Positions 11,130-22,600 of a DNA stretch of 64,000 nt are shown here, in pieces. The notes beneath the pieces are model-generated. The model was not told where the DNA came from. It saw only the letters and a list, made by a program, of their open reading frames with translations, and ran no database searches. Made by a program: the position numbers and the translations under genes. Position 1 is the first letter of the stretch. Each line of letters starts with the position of its first letter. Source of the DNA: Azorinus chamasolen (lineage: Eukaryota; Mollusca; Bivalvia; Cardiida; Solecurtidae); assembly GCA_963576725.1 (NCBI GenBank), contig OY755242.1:24541869-24605868 (forward strand), in the 5' to 3' direction.

Positions 11130-11812
11130 AAGCATGTATGTAGACATGTAGGCGTGTATCTAGGTATGTAGGTGTGTAGGTAGGTATGTAGGTAAAGGTA
11201 AAAAAGGTAAAGGTGAGGTTTATAGTCTGGAACTACATACAATGTACATATTATCCCGACCTTACAATTTTACCCCCTGATCACTGGGTTATAAGTCGGC
11301 CACTGGACCACCTCTCCCACATCGGCGTGTGTGTAGGTATGTAGGCTTGTATGTAGGTATGTAGGCGTGTATGTAGGTATGTAGGCGTGTGTGTAGGTAT
11401 GTAGGCGTGTATGTTGGTATGTAGGCGTATATGTAGGCATGTAGGCGTGTATGTATGTAGGCGTGTGTGTAGGTATGTAGGCGTAATTTTGAGTATGTAG
11501 GCGTGTGTGTAGGTATGTAGGCGTGTGTGTAGATATGTAGGCATGTATGTAGGTATGTAGGCGTGAAATGTTGGTATGTAGGCGTGTGTGTAGGTATGTA
11601 GGCGTGTATGTAGGTATGTAGGCGTATATGTTGGTATGTAGACGTCTATGTTGGTATGTAGGCGTGTATGTAGGTGTGTGTGTAGGTATGTAGGCGTGTG
11701 TGTAGGTATGTAGGCTTGTATGTAGGCGTGTGTGTAGGTATGTAGGCGTGCGTGTAGGTATGTAGGTGTGTATGTAGACATGCAGGCGTGTATGCAGGTA
11801 TGCAACCTTGTG
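11130..11812. repeat. GTATGTAGGYGTGT microsatellite, in two blocks
   Basis: Imperfect tandem copies of a 10/20-bp unit (GTAGGTATGTAGGCGTGTAT) at about 11130-11210 and 11322-11805. They are split by unrelated sequence at 11212-11320. On the minus strand every frame stays open (TYTPTYLHT-type repeats), giving long but meaningless ORFs. Confidence 0.9.
11212..11320 (-). mobile_element. Possible tRNA-derived SINE fragment
   Basis: Read on the minus strand, GAGAGGTGGTCCAGTGGCC resembles the 5' part of a tRNA-related SINE head (A-box region), followed by CCCAGTGATCAGGGGGT. No convincing B box is visible, so the call is weak. Confidence 0.3.
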
Positions 11813-11827
11813 CCCTGGACCTTTTCT

Positions 11828-12053
11828 CTGTTCATTATTCATGTAAGAAATAATGGCATACTAAATATTCATAAGCTAAAGTATATACACATGAGTCCTT
11901 TTCAGTATTGTCTTAAAATGTAGAGACAAGTCTATTATAATTCCATAAGCACGTAGAGCAGACCCTTCTTAGACGACCATAGAAATTCAGCTAACAAGAA
12001 TTCATAGTGTCATTTTCCCTACATGGTTATTCATCGGGATAGGGTTAAGCGTT
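11828..12053 (+). mobile_element. Family C element, degraded
   Basis: ATTATTCATGTAAGAAATAA at the left; AGAGCAGACCCTTCTTAGAC with the centre of the palindrome missing; and GATAGGGTTAAG at the right. Confidence 0.5.
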
Positions 12054-12464
12054 TCATTGTAAATACTCTGTTACACAAAATATCACAATTAAATAAATAC
12101 TTAGGCCGTGTACATATGTACTGCTAAACTGCTATGCATTAAACAACCACCTGTTTATAAAGACAGCCATGTCTATTCGTATCAGAGGGGTTATACTGTA
12201 CATATTATGGTTGTCAGTCTATCATATATCACCATTCAACATGTAAACGGTTAAACATAATCATGTCAACAATAACTGTCATTTATGAGCTGTTTTCATC
12301 CAAATGAGGCACTGAGTCGCCCGGTATCTGATATACATATGAGCTATTTGCAACTTTACCAAATACCCTCCAAATAGAAATAAGCTAACCATATAATGTT
12401 TAAATATGCAACACGCAGGCTGTTGAGCTGACGACATTTTAACGAGATGCAGATACGTAAAGGT

Positions 12465-12660
12465 TTAACTCTTGCATGCTGGCTCAAACTTGTAGCTGGT
12501 AGAGGTTTTTGTTACTTCCGATATAGCCAATATTTTGATCAGCTATTGACCAAGTCCCAAACAGTTTGGACCCAGATGAGACGCCGAGTTACTAGGTGTC
12601 TCATCTGTATCCAAACTGTTTGCAAATCCGAGGTAGATCGCGCATAACTGGATAAGGGTG
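12465..12660. mobile_element. Old family B-like hairpin element, shared by both gene copies
   Basis: TTAACTCTTGCATGCTGGC at the left, hairpin CAAACAGTTTGGACCCAGAT ... core GCCGAGTTACTAGGTGTC ... ATCCAAACTGTTTGCAAA, and ACTGGATAAGGG at the right. A diverged counterpart sits at the same relative place (49905-50105), so insertion came before the duplication. Confidence 0.6.
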
Positions 12661-12779
12661 AAGGCAAAGTGGCATTAAACTGCATAGTAGCCCATTTACA
12701 TTCAGATCACTCGAGGTAGACAAATTTGCGTACGCATTATACAGTGACTAAATTGGTAGAACTATTCAAAGGGAGGATA

Positions 12780-12951
12780 ATGCTGAAACAATGGATACTT
12801 ATTCTAATGGCACTGGTGTTGCATGCATGGTGGACAGGAAGTGCAGTAGCCGAGGTTTTTGACGCTGTCAAGGAATCCAAGGTTCTGAGTTATGTTCAGT
12901 CGACGATGGAGTGCAAAAAAGTACCTGGCTTGACAATGGCGATAGTCAAAG
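12780..12951 (+). CDS. Secreted serine beta-lactamase-like protein (gigasin-6-like), exon 1
   Basis: First coding exon of an eight-exon gene (12780-45742; 571 residues). It encodes residues 1-57: a signal peptide (K3 followed by a hydrophobic stretch to about A24, cleavage likely after AVA), then the mature start and Y38 to K57. I chose ATG 12780 over the in-frame ATG at 12726 because the paralogous exon at 50219 matches from this codon but loses frame and ATG upstream. The donor is CAAAG|GTATTT and the exon leaves phase 1. Family knowledge: beta-lactamase/PBP-fold proteins are expanded in molluscs, and a related domain is reported in the oyster shell-matrix protein gigasin-6. The substrate is unknown; it could be an esterase, amidase or peptidase-type hydrolase outside the cell. 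Intron 1 is about 17.3 kb. Confidence 0.85.
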
Positions 12952-12989
12952 GTATTTGGCTCATTTGTTTACTATTTTGGAGTTCTAAG

Positions 12990-13075
12990 GATTTGGTCCG
13001 GTGGGAGATCGAACCCAGGACCCCTGGTATTGCACTTTAGCGCGCTACTCCCACGACTACGTCCGCAGATGCAAC
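12990..13075 (-). mobile_element. tRNA-derived SINE head
   Basis: On the minus strand it reads GTGGGAGTAGCGCGCTAAAG (A-box region), then GGGTTCGATCTCCCACCGG, which carries a B-box-like GGTTCGATC. The same head lies at the corresponding place after paralogous exon 1 (about 50768-50835), so it predates the duplication. Only the head remains here. Confidence 0.6.
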
Positions 13076-13237
13076 CTATGTCACCTGTGATAAGCTTCAG
13101 AGTGGTTTTTGTTTATATTTCTCAACAGGAGTGGTTTTAGGTAGTATGATCCTGGTGATACTAAGAGTTACTCAGCATTTCATCTGTGTCCGAAGTCTTT
13201 GCTAATACTCTGAGAGCCAGTGGGGACAACCGTGCAC

Positions 13238-13900
13238 CTCCTCATTTGCATACGCATGAATATTAATGAGAACATTTAAAAGAGTACAAAAAGTATAGAG
13301 ATAACGCAAACCTTTCACTTTTTTATTCCACAAATATCCCTAAACAACTTTAAATACAGTTTAACATGATGACATGATACTCAGAAGATAAAATGTCCAT
13401 TTTGAGGACAAAACATTAACTTTAAGTAACGTTTTAACCGTTTCCGTAGCACCCCACAGTTTTTTGTAATGATGGCCCTTACCTACAAAATCGTCCATAT
13501 CACAGCTGGTGTGTGTCCTAAACCTATAAACTGGCACCATATTGAAGATAAGACATTGTGCTTTTATTTCTAGCTATGCCTGGAAATTGCATTATTAGTA
13601 TGCTCATGAATATTAATGAGGACATCAAAATAGTATAAATAATATAGAGCTAACGTAAATAATGTAAACTATTAATTTTTATCCTACAAATATCGGAAAA
13701 CAACTTCAAATGCTGTTTAAAATGGTGACAAAATCCTCAGAAAACAAAATATCTAGTTTGAGGACCAACACAATAACTAAGTTAAGTAACGTATACTTGT
13801 TAATAGCCTTCAAACAAAGTCACAAGGTATTGGCTTTAATTCGATACCAGTAATATACAGTTAGCACAAAACTTTCTGTGATATGGACGATTTTTGCAGG
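13238..13900. repeat. Diverged tandem duplication of about 355 bp in intron 1
   Basis: 13238-13432 and 13595-13795 align (TCATGAATATTAATGAG, ACAAATATC, TTTGAGGAC, TTAAGTAACG). A small inverted pair, CCTACAAAATCGTCCATATC and GATATGGACGATTTTTGCAG, brackets the interval (about 13487 and 13881). Confidence 0.6.
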
Positions 13901-13932
13901 TAGATGTCGACTAATAAAATACGCGCGAAGAG

Positions 13933-14128
13933 TTAACCCTTCGCTTGCTATTCACGTCAATGTACCTACCTGTAAATAGTGAAGACCCATCAGGGTCTGC
14001 ACTATTTACAAGTTGATTGTGCAACCAGTGCACTCCACAGCAGTGATTGCACAGCGAAATACTTGTACACAGTGAAGATATAATTATGTAATTATAAACA
14101 GAATATGGGTAAAGAAGGAGAAATAGAG
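13933..14128 (+). mobile_element. Family A MITE, copy 4, hairpin centre deleted, right end interrupted
   Basis: TTAACCCTTCGCTTGC to GGTAAAGAAGGAGAAAT. The palindrome is reduced to GAAGACCCATCAGGGTCTGC. The right terminal segment is missing because another inverted-repeat element follows directly at 14129. Confidence 0.75.
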
Positions 14129-14277
14129 AATCTTACATGAGTGTTCTTGATTACTGGATTTATTAAATGAGTCTTTTTAAAACGATAAAAAACGAGCTTT
14201 AGCGATTTTTTTTTATCGTTTTAAAAAAGACGAATTTAATAAATCCAATAATCATGAACACGAATGCAAGATTCTAT
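14129..14277. mobile_element. Inverted-repeat element interrupting the family A copy
   Basis: Arms of about 65 bp begin AGAATCTTACATGAGTGTTC and end GAACACGAATGCAAGATTCT. They converge on a T-rich centre (CGATAAAAAACG / CGATTTTTTTTTATCG). It is non-coding and MITE-like. Confidence 0.7.
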
Positions 14278-14500
14278 TTATAACATAACACACACAAATG
14301 TTATTTGCAGCCAATATTTCAGCAGTAACGTTGATTGTTATAAATTCTCCTTACATATAGAAATGGTGAATGAAAGGTGTTATTATATTAGGTTCGCTAG
14401 GTAAATGGGACAAAGTAGGACCAAAATGTCCAACTTTTTTTTGACTTACTGTCATATAAACCAGGATCTAATTTAGACCTCTCTGGTATTCAATTTAACT

Positions 14501-15376
14501 GTAATAGTTTATGATAAAAAAACATACAGAAACACGTCAAAATAAATTTAGAGTTACAGTTTTGACATACATAGTTACAAACACGTCACATTATGACGTC
14601 ATTGTACACAACATGTGTCTTTGTAAAGTGTGCCATTTAAATAAAGACCCACGTACAGTCGCCAACACGTCTGACACTCACTCACTGTCAATGGGATTCA
14701 AAATGCGACTTCGTTTTGGTATATTAAGCCCTTCATCATTGTTGTATACTCATGGACATGGACATTTCCACCGAGAAAAAAAGCTCGATTCAATGTCAGT
14801 GAAAATGTTTGAAATGGACAAAAGATTCAGTACGAACTGCTGCATAAAATGTGTTGGGACAGGAGGAAGATTTTCGCGATCAGCTGAGTATAGCATATTT
14901 GAAATATGTTTGTGCTGTGCTAAATTCAGATGACTATAGTTGTTGATTGACGAGATATTTTTATGAGTTGTTGCTCTCATTTCTAATGTAGAATGGATAG
15001 TATGGGTCAGAGTAGCTAGTAGGTCTTTTTTGGTATACAGTTTGTAGATATTTACTGACAGCGATTACAATTTGTATCATTTTATCGAAATTAAGGCGCA
15101 AGTGCCAACAGTCCTTTGCCATCTATCGTGACTCAATCGTTGACAGATAGGTTACCGTCCGCCAGTTTGTTTGTTTTGACAGCGCGTATGGATACAGTTA
15201 GGTCGTTCGAATGTTATTCACTAGTGAATATATGCCCGTGATTATCAAAATATTTATGATAGTGTTACGTCACGCTGAAGCCACGAGTTATGTTATAAAT
15301 GTATTTAAACATTCAGCAAAAGAGGAGAGATAAAACGTTACTAGAAGTACTCGCCTTCAACACCTGCCCAAGAACT
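14501..15376. repeat. 876-bp tandem duplication, unit 1
   Basis: Unit 1 repeats at 15377-16252. The only difference I see is one base (TACACAACATG here, TAAACAACATG in unit 2). The junctions share the 4-bp microhomology AACT. Each unit contains a 140-codon ORF with no recognisable domain, so I do not call it a gene. The end of each unit (TTATAAATG about 85 bp before the junction, then AAGAGGAGAGATAAAACG) looks promoter-like. Confidence 0.95.
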
Positions 15377-16252
15377 GTAATAGTTTATGATAAAAAAACA
15401 TACAGAAACACGTCAAAATAAATTTAGAGTTACAGTTTTGACATACATAGTTACAAACACGTCACATTATGACGTCATTGTAAACAACATGTGTCTTTGT
15501 AAAGTGTGCCATTTAAATAAAGACCCACGTACAGTCGCCAACACGTCTGACACTCACTCACTGTCAATGGGATTCAAAATGCGACTTCGTTTTGGTATAT
15601 TAAGCCCTTCATCATTGTTGTATACTCATGGACATGGACATTTCCACCGAGAAAAAAAGCTCGATTCAATGTCAGTGAAAATGTTTGAAATGGACAAAAG
15701 ATTCAGTACGAACTGCTGCATAAAATGTGTTGGGACAGGAGGAAGATTTTCGCGATCAGCTGAGTATAGCATATTTGAAATATGTTTGTGCTGTGCTAAA
15801 TTCAGATGACTATAGTTGTTGATTGACGAGATATTTTTATGAGTTGTTGCTCTCATTTCTAATGTAGAATGGATAGTATGGGTCAGAGTAGCTAGTAGGT
15901 CTTTTTTGGTATACAGTTTGTAGATATTTACTGACAGCGATTACAATTTGTATCATTTTATCGAAATTAAGGCGCAAGTGCCAACAGTCCTTTGCCATCT
16001 ATCGTGACTCAATCGTTGACAGATAGGTTACCGTCCGCCAGTTTGTTTGTTTTGACAGCGCGTATGGATACAGTTAGGTCGTTCGAATGTTATTCACTAG
16101 TGAATATATGCCCGTGATTATCAAAATATTTATGATAGTGTTACGTCACGCTGAAGCCACGAGTTATGTTATAAATGTATTTAAACATTCAGCAAAAGAG
16201 GAGAGATAAAACGTTACTAGAAGTACTCGCCTTCAACACCTGCCCAAGAACT
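15377..16252. repeat. 876-bp tandem duplication, unit 2
   Basis: Second copy. It ends at CCCAAGAACT, after which unique sequence (ACATGATAAACT) resumes. The near identity implies a very recent event or an assembly duplication. Confidence 0.95.
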
Positions 16253-17618
16253 ACATGATAAACTATCAACTAATAAAAGTTGAAAAAGAAGCACAACAAA
16301 AAACAACAACTAGTTGATTTGTACGCGTTGTCCTTATCGTCGTTTGTTGTCTGGAAACATTAACGCTGGCCGTTACTTCTTTAACCATCACCCAATGTTT
16401 ATGAAGCTTCACACAATTGTACACAGGTATAAGGGTTAAAGTCTAATTAAGAGCCATAGCCATGTAATGCTTTTATTATTTCTTTCAAAAGTATGCCCCT
16501 TTATCGACCTTGGCAATAATACAAGAAATAGATGTTTCATATTTGAATCCCTTGTAGCAAGGCCTTTCGATCCATACTACATTTTTTGCCTTGTGACATT
16601 GACCTTTGAACGTTGACAACTTCGTTTTTAAAAACGTAACAAAATACTTTAACGTTCTGTATTGTTTTAAAACTATTCGAGCAACTTTATGAAACTTCAC
16701 AAGAGATACATCGGATCAAGGACCATAACTCAGGAATGTTTTTTTGTTTTAGTTTCTGATCAAGATCGATGCTGTCTGGATGGATACCCGTATATATGTG
16801 GTGTGTTCAAGGTACACAAGGGTTTTCGGTACATTAGGTGTTGTTAACGTGCTTATAGTACACATTATCGTAAACAAATGCGTAAACTTAAACATTTTCA
16901 AGAATAGCTTCGTTATTTCTGCTCGAAACCCTAAATTGTGACCACTCTTTAGAATCGTCTCTTCGAGACTTTTCTGAGTAGTGATCACAGTATAGGGTAT
17001 CGTGGAGAAATGACAATTTTAGTATTTGGGTACACATCTTTGTCTGTAGCTCTGCATAATTATTGCAGATCAGTCGAAGTCTTAAACTTATCTGATAAGT
17101 ATCCAGTCTGTAGCATATATCTAAGGTATCGATGTATTATATTGCAAATTAGACGCACTGTGTGTAATGTATTCAGATCAGACTATTAAAACAAATATGA
17201 ATATGATAATGTATAAAAAATGTATCATTATTATTGCTATAACCATTTGTTGAATATGCATGTGGATTGTATACAGGTTGAATACAGATTAGATGGTGAC
17301 ATCAACACCCTGATCAGGATGCATTCTGTGATTCATTTGTGTGTAAGTAGTAGGTTTACTGGTTGTACACTTTGCGCGTACAAATGGTTGTGGGTTGTAT
17401 AGTGAATATGCTGTATGTGAAGAATTGTTCCGTGCAACCATGGTCAGGATCTGTAATTCCTATAAAGTATCCATGTTTATGATATACTGACACATACATG
17501 TGAAATAATACACACATGTAGATCTACTCAAAACGACAAACTTAGTGATAATACACATAATGAATAATGATCAAGTATCATCTTAATGAAATTGTGTTCT
17601 CTCTTATATATTCTCGTG
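16253..17618. other. Intron 1 stretch without recognised features
   Basis: AT-rich sequence. The ORFs seen are short, lack domain-like composition and have no matching splice sites in phase with the gene. I see nothing I can name. Confidence 0.5.
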
Positions 17619-17852
17619 TTAATTGACACATTCCCTCCTAGTGACGCATTTTATCGCCGTTGTAAAAGTCACTTTCTAAAACCATTGTGACAAATAGAGA
17701 ATTTGCTCCATAGGAGAAAATGCTCTATTTATAAACACAATGGTTTCAAAACTTCACATTCTAAATCCCTCCTTTTCTATAGTTAATGTCCCATTTCGGT
17801 AGATTAAATCAAAGAGGTTGGGTCTAAAATAGCCTAGGGGAGAATGAGCTAA
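17619..17852. mobile_element. Family G hairpin MITE
   Basis: Flanked by TTAA at the left and CTAA at the right. Inverted ends are CATTCCCTCCTAG / CCTAGGGGAGAATG. The central hairpin has arms AAACCATTGTGACAAATAGA / CTCTATTTATAAACACAATG around TTTGCTCCATAGGAG. The paralogous position (54222-54225) has a single TTAA and no insert. Related hairpins lie at 41753 and, decayed, at about 3900. Confidence 0.75.
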
Positions 17853-18469
17853 TTTGCATACATTATATTGGTATGTCTCTACTGTATTGTATTGTCCATT
17901 TACACATGTATTGTCTTACTGTGTACACAGTTTGTATTGTAAATGTATCGTTTATATGTTCACATGTACATGCATTTTTGATTTTGGATCTCCTGTAATG
18001 GAGGAAAGAAAGAAAGCTTATTATTGTATAAATTACATAATAAATTTAATGCATAGAATGTATAGAGCGAGCAACCTGATAGCCAAGATTATATGCTTCA
18101 CATGACTAAGTTCGCTGCATGTACTATTCCGTACACAAAATAAAAACTACTATAGCACACGCAGTTTAGATATCGGCATGTTTTCTCCTCGCACACTAGT
18201 GGAAACTTGACTTAATTTCACAAACTTTAGCGGCCACATTCGACCAAGGGTTCAAGGTATAAAACATTTTGTCTGAATCTTGGATTATTCTCAAGTATTG
18301 TATTGGTCAGATTCTGAGCAAGCTCATACTCTGACCAATTAGATGCTTGAGAATGATCTCAGACTCGAGCAAAACGTTTTATAACCTAGGTCTAGATAAA
18401 GCCAAGGTTCCGTGAGCTCTAACCATTTACACTTACTGATTCAATTTAATTGATGTAAAAGAGAATACT

Positions 18470-18645
18470 TTAACACCTTGCACGCTAGCCGCGAAACCAT
18501 GACTACCTATGCAAACAGTTTGGATCCAAATTGTTTGTCACTTTGAACATATGTTTGCAAATACATAATAGAAATATTAATTTTAGAATTGAAGTAGACT
18601 GCAATTGCCACTGACAAAAAAATTACTTAGCGTGCAAAGAGTTAA
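18470..18645. mobile_element. Family B-related MITE with proven TTAA target site
   Basis: TTAACACCTTGCACGCTAGC at the left and TTAGCGTGCAAAGAGTTAA at the right. It carries CAAACAGTTTGGATCC and a truncated second arm (AAATTGTTTGTC). In the second gene copy the same flanks join through one TTAA (GTACTTTAAATGGCATG at 54791-54807). Confidence 0.8.
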
Positions 18646-18952
18646 ATGGCATGCTTAAGTATCCCTTTATAGGCGAACAGATGGTAAGTACCTATACTAT
18701 TGTACGAAGAGAAGTTACAACACACATGTAATCTATTATTCGTGGAATCAACTTCAACAAGTTACATGTGCACCCAGCGTTTGAGTAATATGTTTTACGA
18801 TTTGCATGTTTGTAAGACAGGTTTACATATTACAAAACTGTGGGGTAACTTTTGATTAATAGGCGAACAAAAATTTGAATCTCATATACATTAATGCACA
18901 AGGACCTTTTATATATTAATAAACTGACGCTTATTACAAATGATGTAGACCC

Positions 18953-19203
18953 AGATCAATTGACCTTTGACCAAGATCTGACCGGTTTGACTAAAATACA
19001 TAATAAATCGACCTTTGGCCAAGATCTGACCAATTTGACTTAAAACACATAATCAATCGATCTTTGACCAATATCTGACCAATTTAACTTAAAACACATA
19101 ATCAATCGACCTTTGACAAAGATCTGGCCAGTTGGACTTAAATACATAATCAATCGATCTTTGACCAAGATCTGACCAATTTGACTTAAAACACATAACC
19201 TGC
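18953..19203. repeat. 49-bp minisatellite, about 5 copies
   Basis: The unit contains TCGACCTTTGACCAAGATCT, GACCAATTTGACTTAAAAC and ACATAATCAA. The copies differ by scattered substitutions. Confidence 0.9.
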
Positions 19204-19239
19204 TTTGTAAATCTAGTATTCTGATTACAGAGAATAAAA

Positions 19240-20575
19240 GTTATTTATGGGTTGATGGTTGAAAATTCATTTCTATTGTTTTCAAGTGAATATCAAAATG
19301 GTAACGAACTACAGACATCACATCATAGTGCGAACACACAGATAGAAGACAAGACATAACTGACAGAGGGTGAAAATTCAAAAACACGATTCCATTATAA
19401 TGTAAATACGCTGTCACAACCAGCAGTGAGTTGAATGTTCGATCAGTGCGAACCCACAACTGAAAAACGAATGTCTAAGTAGAAGTGAGTTGATCATTGA
19501 ATCATAAGATCACATGTTAATGTGAATACCCTGCCAGCCGTGAATACACAGCCGTCATTTAGTTCAACATTCGTGAAATGCGAAGCCACAACTGAAACAT
19601 CTATTGTCTAACGGGCAGTGTGTTGATTTAAACAAAAATCCGTGAATCACATCGTATTCAATGCTTGCCTCGAATACCACAGTCAACAGTGAGTTGAGCA
19701 CTTCATTCGCTCATTGCAAACCCACAACTGAAAATCAAGTGCCTAACTAGTCAGTTGAACATTCAAAAATAAGATGAAAAATGTAAATGTGAAGACACTT
19801 CCATGCAGCCGCGAATACAGCCAGCAGTGAGTTCAACATTCGACAAATGTGAACCTACAACTGATACACGAATATCATACTTGCAGTGAGTTGAACATTC
19901 AAAATACTCGCTTCATTACTTGAATGCCAAGCTAGCAGTGAGTTCAACATTTCCCTGAACCCACAACTGAAACGCAAATGTCTGACTGTCAGTGAGTTGA
20001 GCATTCAAAGACAAGACCATGAGTCAAAATGAATACACCACCAGTATCGAAGCCAGCAGTGAGTTCAACATTCGTTAAAAGCTCACCATAACTGTACATC
20101 GAAGCCTAAATTATTTTCGCACACAGCCAGTCGCGAATAGGTGTTTTTCAAGTCAGTGCAAGTTAGACATTCACGTTTCAGCTGTGGCTTCGCATATATC
20201 GAATTTTGATTTCACTGCTGATTGTGTATTCGCGTCTGGCAGCGTATTCGCGGCTGGCAGTGTATTTGCATTAACATGTGATCTTGTATTTGAATGTCCA
20301 ACCCACTGTCGGTTAGATATTTGATTTTCATTTGTGGGTCCGAATTAGTCGAATGTTGAACACACTGCGGTTTGTGTATTCGCAGCTGACACTGTATTCA
20401 CACTTAACAGGTGAAAATGTGTGTGAATATTCAACTAACTTCCAGTTAGACATTCGCGTTTCAGTTGTGGATTCTCATATCAGGAATGCTGAACTCACTG
20501 AGCTGGCTGTATGTTCGGTGCAAGCCATGCATTCTCATTAACATATAATCTGAATGTTCAACCCTCTGACGACTA
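19240..20575. repeat. Degenerate tandem array with an orientation switch
   Basis: Diverged units of very roughly 165 bp repeat CAGTGAGTTGAACATTC, CCACAACTGAAA and CGCGAATACA from about 19240 to 20110. From about 20110 to 20575 the complements appear (GAATGTTGAACACACTG, TTTCAGTTGTGG, TGTATTCGCGGCTGGC). The array therefore switches direction near 20110-20150. The copies are too diverged for exact unit limits. Confidence 0.75.
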
Positions 20576-20590
20576 TGCATTCGAATTCAT

Positions 20591-20594
20591 GTGT

Positions 20595-20630
<36 letters not shown>
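20591..20630. repeat. GT microsatellite
   Basis: Nearly uninterrupted GTGTGT run of about 40 bp. It generates the CVCVCV-type ORF seen there. Confidence 0.95.
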
Positions 20631-20632
<2 letters not shown>

Positions 20633-21219
20633 ACTATACGGAGCGAATGGTGAACTCACTGTTTGCCATGTTTCGTTCCCTTTTGTGTATTGGCGCGTGA
20701 AGGTATTAGCCCAAAAGGCGCTGCCAACTTCATATAGCTGAACAGAAACATATTTTATTACGGACCTTATATATACACATAAATCGATGGATTTATTTTG
20801 TAACTTCCAACATTTCCGGGCAACTGATTGTTCAGGAATAACGGACTGACAGAGGAACGGATGGGCGGACAGACGAAACCAAAAAGCCATTGTCCCCTTC
20901 GGCTTTCGGGACTATACATTTGAAATGAAAGTAAATCGGATATCAGAAATAACAAAATTAACATTTAACATCTCTAATATTTTCTTGTCCTTCGGAATAT
21001 TAGTTTCGATGTTATTAGTTTTGAAAAATAAATAATGCTTGGTGCTATTGTCGTGAGTGGTGTTGTACTTTTAATTACTACTAATGAACAACCCCAATAA
21101 AACCGAGACTTCAATTTTCTTTTTTTGCATTGCTACTTTACCAGTACTTGGATAATATGATGAACTCTGGCAAATAGTGAAAGAGTTGAGGGATGAACTA
21201 GTTACGGTAAAGTGCTAAA

Positions 21220-21620
21220 ATAAGAGGGACAACCTGCTATTTATAATCACTTAAGAATTCCATGTGAACGGTGGTACGCATTTTGAAGCTCGTTTTGAAT
21301 CGTAATACTTCCCCGTCCGATTGTTGCCGAATTAACTTTCGTCAAAGACAGAGAACAGTTTCGACGCTCGGACCAAATGTTAAAGGGAACAGACTTCGGT
21401 GTGAAAAAAAAACACAGTTTCCCGATGAAATAGAATAAAACGAAAAGAACTCTATCCGGACATGCGCCACGTCAAACAACACAACAAACATGCCGTTTTA
21501 ATGAGAGATAAGCTCTTTGTTGTCAGTCAGAAAGTCAGAGCTGCAGACGTCCAGATTTCAGAAGAGAAAACGAGACAGTGCTAATCTTCACGTCTATAGC
21601 ATTTCCATTATGGTAATAGT
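21220..21620. other. Block conserved between the two gene copies (intron 1)
   Basis: GAGGGACAACCTGCTATT ... CAGTCAGAAAGTCA ... GACGTCCA ... CACGTCTATAG recurs at 57195-57380. The second copy lacks about 240 bp in the middle. It is non-coding as far as I can see. Confidence 0.65.
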
Positions 21621-21879
21621 ATTATATCTAAACTAAAATTATTATCATTTTCATGATTAAACGATTGTGGGATTTCTGTTAGGTTAGTATTCCAGAAGTT
21701 GGTATTTTTAACTCTAAATATGAAATTTGTCGGGTTTTGAAATTAATAATGTGCTCTATAAACTCCATATTATTAGAATTGACCATTTTGATAGCGTTTT
21801 AAAATCTCCAAACCAGGAGAAAAGTCAGAAATCAGGAGGTTTTTACTACTTTCGTAAAATCTAATATATCGAATAATAG

Positions 21880-22600
21880 TATTTCAATTATCGACCCTGA
21901 TAGTGAATATGTTCAATGGTTCAAGCTCTCGAACTTCCTGTTTAATACTGATGAATGCATTGTATTTGGCGCTGTCCACGTGTCCCCGGAAAATAATAAG
22001 TTGTTTAATGTAATATTTGATACTGGTATATGCCTGATTCATAGTTGGCTCTATTGTATCATTATATTAGAACATGGGTGACAGAAACGTTCAGACCAAT
22101 TACCATTTTAAGCTATATGGGTAGATTATTTACTGCCATTTTATCAATATATTACGAAGTATCTTGCAGCAAATAAGTATTTACTTAATCAAAATCAAGC
22201 TGGCGTTAGAAAGAAACACTCACTTGGTGATTATATATCTATTCTCCACTTGCTAGCCGAGTATTGTAGACACAAAAAAGAAAGGAAACAGTTTTATGCA
22301 CTTGTCCATTTTAAGAAGGGTATTCAAGTTTGACAAGTTTGATTGACGTGCAGATTTATGCCCTAAATTGCTAACATATAATGTCAATGGTAACTATATA
22401 ATATAATAAAACTATATGTGATAATATTTGATCTTGCGATGCTGTAAATGGGAAACGATCTAACGCAGTTCAATTTATGTTTCATAATAATAGTAGTAAT
22501 TTAGACTTTGCTGATTAGAGTTTGGATATTTATTTGAAACGTGTTGTATTGCTTTTTGCTTATTATAGAGTTATTTATGCTTATGCAGAAGATAAAATTA
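21880..22600 (+). pseudogene. Decayed non-LTR retrotransposon fragment (endonuclease end to RT start)
   Basis: Broken frames still read IDPDSEYVQWFKLSNF and IVFGAVHVSPENNKLF, which resembles the endonuclease domain end of LINE proteins. Then come RPI-ILSYMGRLF, NQAGVRKKHS and LLAEYCRHKK-ER-FYAL, which match the usual start of the LINE RT domain (RPI...S, NQxGFRK). Stops and frameshifts are frequent, and the YxDD region is not found. It is a dead relic in intron 1. Confidence 0.7.

Noticed and set aside
11270..11842. Long minus-strand ORFs rich in HTYTPTYLHTRL repeats
   Set aside because: They are translations of a GTATGTAGGC-type microsatellite. All three minus frames stay open, and composition, not coding selection, explains them.
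14511..15809. Two 140-codon ORFs in the 876-bp duplication as a gene family
   Set aside because: They are identical because the DNA is duplicated. There is no domain, signal peptide or codon-pattern evidence, and the opposite strand is just as open.
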